From Heterobilharzia americana (taxonomy: Eukaryota; Platyhelminthes; Trematoda; Strigeidida; Schistosomatidae): a stretch of DNA of 64,000 nucleotides. A program made the position numbers and the translations under genes. This document shows, piece after piece, positions 26,201 to 38,200 of the stretch; within the stretch, counting starts at the first letter, position 1; every line of letters starts with the position of its first letter. The stretch covers positions 29,093,661 through 29,157,660 of the forward strand of contig OX104127.1 in NCBI GenBank assembly GCA_944470555.2, written 5' to 3'. A model generated the notes under the pieces. It saw only the letters and a list, made by a program, of their open reading frames with translations. It had not been told where the DNA came from and ran no database searches.

Positions 26201-29200
26201 CTGTCTATCATTTTGTGTACTTAATTACTGCGTTCTTTATCCTTCATCTGTTTACCTTCTACCTTGAAAACTGGTATGAGATGTGACAACTAAAACCGTT
26301 ACACAGTAATGCCAGGTTTCTTGTTGGTACTAACTGACAGAAACAAGTTAAATTCAATCTAATGAAAGAGTAATCGGCGGAATAGCATGCAATGGATGCA
26401 ACGCAACTTCGTTTTAGTTTAGTTAAACTTTTAAAAAGCATATATTGCACCTTGCATATAATTCGTACTCACTCTTCACTATTAGCTGCATTTAGACCCT
26501 TGGTTTTGCGATTAAATCTGTAGATATATTGGTTTCGTTGTAGGCGGTTACATGTCCGTAGTTTTGATTTTCACTGATCTTAACTGCACTGCAGAGACAT
26601 TTTGACCCCATAGCCTTTTGGTTACATGAAATCCGAATAGACCTATCAGCAACGGATTGTCAGGGTGTTTCCTCTTTACATATCTGATATCATGTATTTA
26701 CTGAAGTTTGTGCTTTATAATTCAGGTGTAGCAGAAAATTGCAAATGAAACAGGTTGTTTTCAACTTAAGCTATCACTGACTACGTTTTTTTATGTTACA
26801 CTTATTTTTCAAACATGCTTACTTTAAAATAATTTGTTGTGTAGTAAACTCTGCATAACGTTAACGCGGAAAAACGTCACTTAAAAACTCAATGAAAACT
26901 GAGTCATTCTAGGTATCTGTTTTATTCTCTGATTTGCAACTCCACACAAATGTGCACTTCGTTCTTGACAGAAATTAAGAAATTTAATTTCTAGGAAAAG
27001 CATGTTATTTGTAGTCGATTGGATTAGAATTTTTACCCAACCTTTTAAAACTATATTCAATTTATGATGTAGCTTATTTATCAACTTCTTTTGTCGATTT
27101 ATATCTCCTCTCTTGTGCGTACTGGCTAACCATGCAAACCAGAACATTCTAACATAACTAAAGAGAGGCGTAGTATTGATCATTTTTTCCTAAAACAACC
27201 ATTTGGAAGTACTTTTTTGTATTTTAAAGTGTTTAAAAAAGTTGAATATGATCCTTATAGATTATTCAGAGCAAGAAGAATTTGAGCGAACAATTGTTTT
27301 CAGTAACTTCAGGCTCTACATTTATAAATCCATGAGAATAGATGAAATACAACAGCCTAAGTAAGGCATAATGTAAAACTATTTGATGGAAGTTTTTATC
27401 AGGTGAAATGATAATCACTCTAGTGTGTTAGTTGTGTAATGAAATCAATACGGACAGAACAATTAGGAAATCAGGAGACAAAATCTACAGATAACGATTC
27501 ATGATGTCAGTCCATGATGAATACTTTTAAATTAAAAATCCCCATTCATCTCAGAAATTCACTCATATACTAAATTTTGAAGGAGTTGTGGAGATTTGGA
27601 AATATTTCTATACATGTTTCTAGGGTATGAATGTGTGTATTTGTTCACTAAAGGTCATTCTGTAGCGATGAGTTATATTCAAGTAGGATGTAAAGTCGTG
27701 TGAATATAAAAACGAAATAAAGAACAAATATGAAACTTCACTTGGCTACATAATGGCCTTTTGCGAACACACATTCATACCCCAGATAAATGTATAGAAA
27801 TGAATCATTATCTGTAGATTTTGTCTCCTGATTTCCTAATTGTTCTGTCCGTATTGATTTCATTACACAACTAACACACTAGAGTGATTATCATTTCACC
27901 TGATAAAAACTTCCATCAAATAGTTTTACATTATGCCTTACTTAGGCTGTTGTATTTCACCTATTCTCATGGATTTATAAATGTAGAGCCTGAAGAAGTT
28001 CAATGTAGTGGTAATCTGAGGAGACCCATTTGAATCGGAAATCTTTGATTTTTGAAAATTTCAACTGACCTGGACATAGATTTTTACAATGTATATTCGA
28101 CCACTTTTGTCACAGGACCCCATATACAAATAGAGACTGATCGACTCAAGCCAATCAACGACAGGATAATACAAGCAACAACATAAAAACTAAAGTGGTT
28201 GCACAAGTAGTAACTATCGTGACTACTCGGTGCCTAGTGGATAATACTCCGGCATCTGAAACGTTCGCTCTCGTATCCGAGTCTTAGTGGGAACAACATC
28301 CCTCACTGGGAGGCAAGTAAATCTAACTGACGAGTCACAAGTGGATCGAAACGTTCGTGCTGGATTCCACTGCTAGCTGCTATCCATCCTTAATATGTAA
28401 TAGTAGTAATAATAACGACAAGGGTATTTTTACTTACGGTGACAGGTGAAGTATGAGTGGTAATAAAGTGGACTGTGTAATATATATGATGGTTCACAGA
28501 ATATATATATGGTTTTCACTGATCTTAACTGCATTGCAGAAACATTTCGACCTCATAGCCTTTTGGTTACATGAAATGCGAATACACCTATCAGCAACAG
28601 ATTGTATAGAAAGTTTATTGCACCTGCCGTAAATAATCTTTTATTGGTTAATTTCAGTAAACTTTCCTTCGTTTTACTTCTAATTGTCAACCTTTTTTAT
28701 TCTTTTTGTTATTGTTCATAGACCCCTCTCTTGCTGGATGTTATTGGTGTTTAATGAGTACAATATATCAGTGTAGTCATTTTCTACGATGTATTGCGGA
28801 ATTTACTTCGTCAACTGTCATAAAGAGTTCAAATAAAACATGGAATGATTCACACTGGTTATTTGGTGTTACATCTGATGATGACCATGCGTTTCGTTTA
28901 TTCAGTTTATCACCATCACTTCTAAAGACTACAGAAAAAACATGCATTACTTCCATGGATATTGTGCATAATCTAGTCACGGATATAATCGACTCTGGCT
29001 TAAATATCTATCCTCAACATCTACAACAAGAACTACGTGTCTTGTTAATACAGTTAACTAAAGATTGTCAACCTTTGGTAAGTTTTGTTATACCGTTGAT
29101 ATTTTCGATTTTTTTTCACTACTAACCTGTTCTGATTCAATAAAGATTGATAATGAATTCAACGGTGAAAACACTAATCAACCATTTATCACTTAGCTTA

Positions 29201-32200
29201 TCCAACCAATGATATCTGAGATTATTTCGCATACCGTAGTCATGAATTTAGTATTGTGACAACTGAATTACCATGAAACCGCTTCAACCTGTCACAATTT
29301 CTAGCTCCTCACACTGTTAAAGGATACTTCATCTCATAAAATCTCCAATTGAAATCGCATTTATATGAATCCTTTTATTGAACCCGGAGTATGATCACTG
29401 GACTCATGGGACATAGGCTTGAATTTTGTCACAAATAGCCGTTTTGAGGCTCCTCATTTTGGATTTAATTGCTTCAAGGCAATGCCTCCGAAGAATTAAC
29501 CGCCTGATAGTGAGACTATGAAACACTGGCTATTTTTTATCTTTAGAATCTTTTTTTAGAAGGAAACACAGCAACATTGGATATATATTTTTTTATTACT
29601 AATGTTGGGTGATGATTGAAAGTGAAATGAAAATCTGTGTCGCATCAGGGTTGGAATCAGTGACTTGCGGGTTACCGACCAGGTACTCTACCATCTGAAC
29701 TACAAGACCCAGCTGCTGACTTGATCCTAACTTCAATCACCATGGGTTATTCTTAAAACCACCTTATTTCTGATGTACACTAGTAAAATCAACAGTACTA
29801 CTCGAATCCGAAGTTATTCTGATCTATCCTCAGGTCGCATATGTGCAGCAGCCACATCGGTATACTAATTATCCTGGTTTAACATTATGTCCAAATACCT
29901 TGATACCATTTCCTTTAAGTTGAGATTTTATTTTTCATTGTATTATTCCTTTTTTGAAAATAGATTTCTCATCTTGGAGATATACTTAGCGATAGAATAA
30001 TTCAAACAGCTAGCACTCATGGAGATCAAGCCCATCTACTCGGACCATTATCATACAATGATGTTTGCTTGTTACAAAGCAGTGTTGAAGCAATTTTACC
30101 GAGAAAATCACAACATGCTCACTTGCGTAAACAGCCGATAGACTTAAAAAGTGAAAATTGGGAAGCACGACTTCGTCCCTTATTCAAAATTTTATTGAAA
30201 CTTACTAATGACAGCGATTTCAAAAATACTGTTGGATGTAATCCATCTGTTCCTGTTGTACAAAATATATTATTACCGCTTGTGGAATCATTGCATCTGT
30301 TGGTTTCACATAAACCTGTTAGTTCAGCATTTTCAAATTCATCGTCAGTTCCAACTATGCGAATAGTCAACCAATCTACTGAGAATGTAAGCGAAGAAAT
30401 TGGTCCAGTTGGTGGCAACACTGTCGCTTCGCTATCGATCTCACAGACGGGAGCAAGTGGTGAAACCCAATATCAGTCGGTTGTTTCAAATCAAGCTAAT
30501 TTATCTAGTCGAAATGTTCATATTTCCCAAGCTCCAGCTCATCTCTCCTTTGGACAACTTTCACACTCATGGGGTTTAGATTCTATTGGATTCCATTCAT
30601 GGCTGGCAAATCAGCCTCAGGCTTCGTTCTCTGTTAGTCCTTTTTTAAATTACTTGTATTTGAACACAAATCTAACCTGCAGTCGATTTTGTGGTCTGTC
30701 AGATGAACCACAAAGTCGAACTACTAATTGAACTATCAGTTTAGTTGGATATGTTATATGAACTTCGATCATCCTTCCTGAGTCGTTCCAGATTTTGTTT
30801 TAACCTTTTTAATCTAGATAATTTAACCACAAACAAGTCGTTATTTTGACTAAATATTGTTAAAACAGAATGCAATCCTAAGTGTATAGTTGATAGACTT
30901 GCTCTCAACTCTACGTCAAGTAAATGTTGTTCATGTATCGTGGGTTGCCAATCAAGTATTTTGACAACTGCTGGAGGTTCGAGCAGGTACAATTCGTTAC
31001 CGTTTATTGAAGTTTACAATCACAGTGATTGAATATGTAACGATGATTATACGAAATCCATTCAACTGCCTTGTGCATGTTAGTGCCGTAGGCAATGAGC
31101 CACACCTATTGTGTCAGGGCGATTGATACTACCTGATTGCCCAAACATCGGTAGGTGGAGAGGTGTTCGAACCTGTTCCTCATTTTAAGGATTGGTCTGA
31201 TAAATTCCACTCATTCTTCTGTATTCTTTTTGTTTACTTGGTTGCTGAATCGAAAAGTAGGCCATAGTTAGCGTGGCTTACGTTTATTAACTTTCAGGAC
31301 TTATTTGGTCAGTGATATGTATGCAGTGCATAGTGGGACCTTTCAAAATGCATTGCACCAGTCACGTAATGATTTGTCTCATTCATGTGTAATCTAGATA
31401 TAAAGAAAGAGATACTTTGTAGTATGATGATTATAAAAAGTCTTATCACTAACTGCATCTAAGTGAATACTGCTTCTACTTTTCTTTATATAAGAAACCT
31501 TGTTTAGTCGAAATCCTTTTTTTCTTTCTTCAAGAAAACAGAACCATAATTCTCTCAAAATTAAGTGACGTATACAAAGTTGACAAAGATCAGATGGTCT
31601 ACTGAATACTGCCTGTTTGTGAACAATGAACGAACCGAATTTGATAAGTATATTAAGCCTACTAAAATTGTGTGGGGTATACATGAAAACATCACTACTT
31701 TTTCGCTTCTGTTCACTTACCAGTGCTTCACTGTCAGACATCTCATCATAAATTATTTGCACCACAATACTGTTGCTTTTAAGCTTCGCCACCACCTAAA
31801 TGGTTTACCTTGCATCACTTGGTCTTAGAGCATATTTCTTTCAGTTAGTATAGTTTGATTTGATTGTCACGATAGGCAGTTGTTAGGAAAATTCATGTGT
31901 ATAACTGAATCGCTGTACAGAGGTGTTCGTTGCTCTATCGTACAAGTAGCATCACGGCTTAATTAACAGTTGTTGAGACCGAAATTTTACAGCTTTGCAC
32001 CAAAATTACCTTCTGCCTATGTAAACTAGATAGTAAATCTTTTTTTATTTAGGCTTGGAAAGAATATATGTCAATCCAAACAAACTTCATGTCTAAATCA
32101 TCATCCCATCATGGTACAACCTTACCTATACAAGAAGCTAACTCCAACTCACCTGATCAGCAAGGATTGCTATGGAAAGATATAGATAGCAAACAATTTA

Positions 32201-35200
32201 ATCTAGTTGCTCATTTTGCAAGGCGTTGGAGACAAATTGTTGAAGAGAAACGTTGGGCAAAACGTTGGGGTGTGTCTATAACTAGTCGTTGTAAGTTCTG
32301 GCCAGGTATAATATTGGTTTTTTCTAATTAAAACTAAACTGTTTCGACTGAGATCACTTCAACTGACACATTCTGTCAGATATTGATTAACATGGTGCAA
32401 ATTGCAATATTTGATGAATAACCAAATCCAACTTCTTTTCTTTCATTAACTTGTAATGAAGACAGATAACAGAAAACATTGTGATTATGACATTCATAAC
32501 CACTAATCCATTAGTTTTTTGAAATAACTGATATTTTAGTTTTTTATGTGATGCAACTGAGGAACCCTGTAAATATCCAAATTTCACCGTGAAAATGAAT
32601 GGTGAAACATGCTTCATTTGGAAAGTACACATATTCGTCACTAGATATAAATTGATGTAGTTGACAAATCTTAGATGCTGACGGTTTACAATCTAGTCAC
32701 TGGGGCTAATTGGCAAAAATATATGATGCACTGTGTTTAGCCTTAGGTGTTGGGAGTTACTTAACAGGAATCTGAATCTTACTTATTGATACTCATCAGG
32801 AGGATGTATATGTGACCTTAAGGAAGATTATTTTACGTGAAAGATTCAAGAGCATCGTACTTGAAGATAAAAAACTGACCACTGATATACCGTGGTTAGC
32901 CTCCTGTAGAACTGCATGAATTAATCTATGGATGGTAACCCATCTATGGTTGAGAAACGATTGTCGATAACATTTTCTGATCAAATGACAGTAGTTTTTA
33001 TATTTTTATACATTATTGTTCCTAATCCTGTTGTCGCAGATATTTTGAAAGAAATTAGTTGTTCCGCTGCTATGCTCATGCTTCTAATGGTAATTAGTAA
33101 CTATACATTTCGGTGTAATCTAGCATACTCAGACTTGTAATATGGTAGGATAAGTTAGTGAAATCGCATGTGGAGTACAGTTTGAACCTGAAATCCTATG
33201 GCCGAATATCTGATCCTGTTGGTAACTATACCACAATTTCACTTCAGTATTTTTAGGTGGCTACGGTTATGATGTACTTACTTCATATGTAATTGAAATC
33301 TTCGGATATGCATATAATGTCTATTTCACTTAATGTTTCCTATCTTCATACTATAGCTTCCGTGGACGCTGGTCGTTTATTTCCTGATAGTTGGCTTACC
33401 AGGATCTTCTTCTCACCCCCCGATTCCAATGCTCGAGGCGTATACGATTGTATGAAACTGTTGAAACAGATTACATCAAACTTTTTATCAAAGCAAATCG
33501 CCTCAAATACTAGTAGAGATAGTAGTCCGTTATTTAGACAAGAGTTCGCCAGTACAGTGAATACTTTGTTCAATCAACGCCGATGTGCTGTACTACGATT
33601 TCTTACTGAAGTCTGTATTCCTCGGTTGGATGAACTAGCATCCACACGTGATGCAGCTTTGTTACTGACTGATAATGTATCGACATCTTCCACATCATCA
33701 TCAGTAACAGTATCAACTGCTTTGTCGTCTTCACGAAGTAATTGTGTCACAACGTCGGCTGTTACTGCAACCGCTGGCGATATTTTTGTAACGGAATTTT
33801 GTCAACTAACGATGTCAGAACCGGAACAATTTTCTGATGAAAGTAAACAAAAACAGCATACTAATGCCACGACTACTGCTGGAGAAAATACAATTATTTT
33901 TTCAAAATCACCATTTATTCCTTATTTACTGGTAAAAGGAGACTTCTTAGGTCAGATTTATTTCGTTCTTGCTGAATTAATGAATTTATTAGTTGCTTAT
34001 TATATGGCTAAGTAATTTATATTTCATTCATGTATTTACTAGTTGAATAATGTTTGTCTGTAAACGTATTCAATTTTTAAGACCGTTGCTATCAATGAGT
34101 GTGGAGCATAGCGGTTTATTTTTTATTGCTTTATGGTTGTCAGGTATCTGTGTTCGAGTCGAATTATTCCTGAAAAGTAATTCAGCTTTTGGAGATTTGT
34201 CAGGATTTGTTGTTTTCTTGGTGGTATTTATCAGGGAAGAACATCAGTTGGAGAACCATTGGAAACCTATGAGGACTAGACATCTGTTTCATCCTAGTAT
34301 GGGAATCATCCATGACGCTGCCAGGGACTGAACCCAGGTTTCACGGTGAGCACGTTACCATAAACCCCGCTGTGTCAAAATCCAATAGTCCACATAGCAC
34401 AACCATCCAACGCTGTTGTTGAGTTCCTGTCTTCATGCTGGACTTGTTTTGGCCCATCGGTCACGACTTCTTATTAGAAATTCAGGAGATCTCATCTCAA
34501 AGCATGTCACTAATGAGCACTGAACGGTATTTCACTTTTCCGGTTTAGAGGAATCTATTGATTTCAATGCGGTACTTATCTTGTTCATGTCTCCAAAATA
34601 GCCTTCATATACGATGGAAAAACTGATTCAATACGTAATAATGAGATTACCCGTTATGTTTTTATTAAGGAGGATATACCAACTAACTTAGTTATGAAGT
34701 CAAATCGACTGAAATAACCGTAAGGTGTGTTACATATTGGAGACTACCATCTAATTTGAAATACTGGCCGAACTACAACTGTGCCTAATGGAGTTTCGCA
34801 ATAATTAGACTGCTCCACAAAATCACTTACCTTTTTTTATGAATTGTGAATAGATCTGTAGGCTCACTTACCAATCAGCACAACTGTGAATAAACTGTGA
34901 TATTGTTAACTGTTTATTCCTTTTGGATCTTTTTTGATACTGAATACCTAGACCGTTGAACTGAAATCTCTCTTGGTCATTGCTTTATCTTGTTTTCGTT
35001 TAGTTCGCCATATTTTTGTTGTTGGTCGGCGTCATACTGTATACCGTATTAGTTATCTGCTCCTTCGCTTATTCTTTGTTCATCGAACTGTGTTTCTCCT
35101 TGTTGTTTTTAGATTTGCTAGTGCTCATTAATAACATTATTCTTTATCCCCATGTATGTAGGTCATGTTAGAATTTTGATGCGAAAGTTGTTATTACAAA

Positions 35201-38200
35201 TGACTCGTATCGAGTCTGCACGTATTGGACATTGGAATGAATCAATGGCTGCAATACTAAGTCCTATAAGCGGTTCTGGTGCGTGTAATGGAGGTGCTCC
35301 TGGCTATGCAATTGCCTTAGTTGCAGAATTGTTAAGTGTACTTAAACCACTCGTAAGTTATTCACATATAAATTGAAAGTAGTAGGATTCAAACGATAAT
35401 TATAGTAATTATTATATACGTCCTTATGATTTCTGTGTTTTATTTAAGATGATTATTAAACTCACTTTAAAATACATTTACCCTTGGAAAGATGATTAGA
35501 AAGTTTATGACTCCAGAGCTACCATTATTCATCATCAACTGATATTTTTTATTTTTCTCACTTATTTGTTATTCATTACACAGTCCAGCTGTAAATGTAG
35601 CCTACATATATTATTATTACCATGTTGTCTAGTGTTAAAGGAAATTCTTGTTTATGTGAAGTTTGTGACATACGGCTGAGATACTAAAACCAAAGGTTGT
35701 TGTGTTAAAGTTCTATCATTTGGGTCCATAAAATAGTAGGACATTGTCTACAGTTACATTTGCATAATAGGCCAATATTAGAAGAGGTTCCTAAACCATT
35801 TTTTCTCTCGAGATTTTGAGATGTAGAAGATTGATTGGCTATGAATTATGTTTTTTTCAGTTTTCCTAGAGGAACTCTTTCCATTCATCTATCTGGTTTA
35901 GAGATATATTATCCACGTTTGCTGTTCTGTTTTCATGATATCACTCAATATGAACGAACAGCTTAGGCGTATAACAGCATTTCAGTATCCACCCGTAGAT
36001 TATATCAAAATACTGAAGGCTAATTCGGGGTACCAGCACTTATCACTAACTTGTTTTGTAAGATTGTTTTAAAATTTCACTTTTAGTTTTGTATGTATTC
36101 TATTGTTTAGAAGCAACTAACTAGATCACAACAAAATCAGTTACTTCGCGTTCTACTGCCGGCTTGTGCTCAGTTGAGGTATTTGGTATTTCAACGTACT
36201 GATTGTACTGTCAAAGCTCAATCTGTATTTGATTTTATGCTCGCCGAACTGACAGGGGTTTCTGGTACACAGATCAAAGAATTTTTGTCTGTAAGTTTGG
36301 TGGAAATATTTTAGCCAGTTATTTGCACCTTTCAGTTTATCTGGGACTCATCAGCTGCATTTCTTATGATAAGTCTTGCCCACATTATATTGATTTCTGT
36401 GTGTTTTAATTACTGACCAATTGCTCTTTTAGTTTCCATCAGCACTTGAAGCAGTAGGGCAGAGAGAAACTAGAAAACATCCACAGTTTTTACATACAAC
36501 TTATGGTCACTGACTGAATTTACCAACACTGTCACTTTTGTCCATTCACGCGGTTGCCTTCGTAGCATGTCTTGTGTCATAGTGTCACCACCTCAGTAAC
36601 ACAAAAGTTAGATGTAGAGTTTTAGATAGAAAAGTGAAGTCAGTTTATGAGGTTGAGAACATTCCCCGACCCAGGTGTCTAGGACCTGTGTTACACATAT
36701 CTAGTCACCATATGGCCCGTCGCACAATGTTAGCTGAAGTAGGTTTAGATTGGCAAAAGGTTGAAAGCGATTAGACTAAAACATGACATCAGTCCATGAA
36801 GTTTGGTTGCTGGTCTGTGGCGTATAGGTAGGCGTAGACAACCCGATTGATGTCTGCGTGACAACCGATATCGGTAGTATTGCTCTGAATGGATTTTAAT
36901 GGTGCAGATGTATCTTCACATGATCTTCATCTGAATTGTCCTGAACTTTATTATTGCCTTATTTCAATTTGTCCTCTTTTTGCAACTTTTAACTACTTTA
37001 TTCCTTATATGTCTGTTTCATCTTTGCAACTACCAGGTTCAATGTTGATATTTTCTCTCTACCTGTTTACAGTTAAATGAGCATAATTTTTAAAAGCAAA
37101 TTTAATCAAACGTTTCTAGAGCATATGGTACTCGTTGAGATGTATATCTCTTCACAAATTTCCTAGTCAATATGCCTCTGTCACTTAGATGTTTGTCCTT
37201 AAACGGTTCCAAGAAACTGAACTTGTTTTTCGGATGCCATAATGACCAATATTTGTATTGCTCATAACGTCTCTTCTCCAGTGTTTTCTGTTTTATTAAA
37301 CATAAGAGCAGATCCCATACTCTATTGTTTAATCGATCCCAATCAACGTGTATCAAATCAACCGAAAGCTTGTAGCTTTTATAAATCCACTGTTTATCAA
37401 CTGAAAAAATTGTCATGTTTTTTGCACACTAGAAACTTTTGTCGTTAGCAGTGTAGCTCTGCATTTTCGTTTCTTTTGATATGTTCACCGCAAGGTTAGT
37501 GTAGCAACTCATTTTTGCCTTTTCTTTTCATCACTGACTCTGTATGCATTTCAGACTGTGTTAGACATTCTGGCTGAGTACCCGATTGATGACCATCGAT
37601 CTGCTACTTACCTATTACAACGTTTATGTACTCCTGTTTGTCCACTGGATACTGATCAGTCTGTTTTCCAAATCAAATTAGAAGTATGGCGTCCGCATGA
37701 AGACTACTTACTGGCTAGATCAAGAATTGAAATTTTACCGTAAGTGTTATTTTATTCCACTTGGTTACCGTCTTGGGCCTTACTGGTACTGTGAAGAGCA
37801 ATGTTAGTACTGAGTTTTGCTGCTGTTACTTGATAATTACAAACCTCAAGCTTGGAAATCACACTACGCTTTCGCTATAGAATGGTTTGCTTGAATAATC
37901 TATCGGAAAATGTTCGTTTTATTATCGATAGATGGATGATTTCATCCTGTGCAAAAACAACATAGACAGGTCAAAGATACTTAGCAGATTCAATACACTA
38001 AACCCAGCGGTGAAATTTACGTGTAAGGAAGGTTCAGAAGGCAAAATAGCTTTTATTGATGTCCTCTCAAGACGAATGGCTGGATCGATCGTGAGGAAGT
38101 TGTTTGAGGAGAGTATGTGGAGGTGGCAATACACGCATTTCCTTAGTTTTGTCCGCCTTCAGGTACAAACGAATTTTATAAAGACTCTAAATTATAGACT

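Noticed and set aside
27302..27996. CRISPR-like or phage-type repeat array
   Set aside because: Eukaryotic intronic context and a single inverted pair; there are no regularly spaced short repeats anywhere in the window.
32998..33090. Possible extra UBR4 exon (DILKEISCSAAMLMLLM)
   Set aside because: Exon 15 joins exon 16 directly in phase and in homology (TSR/SSVD...DSWLTRIFFSP); inserting this piece would break both.
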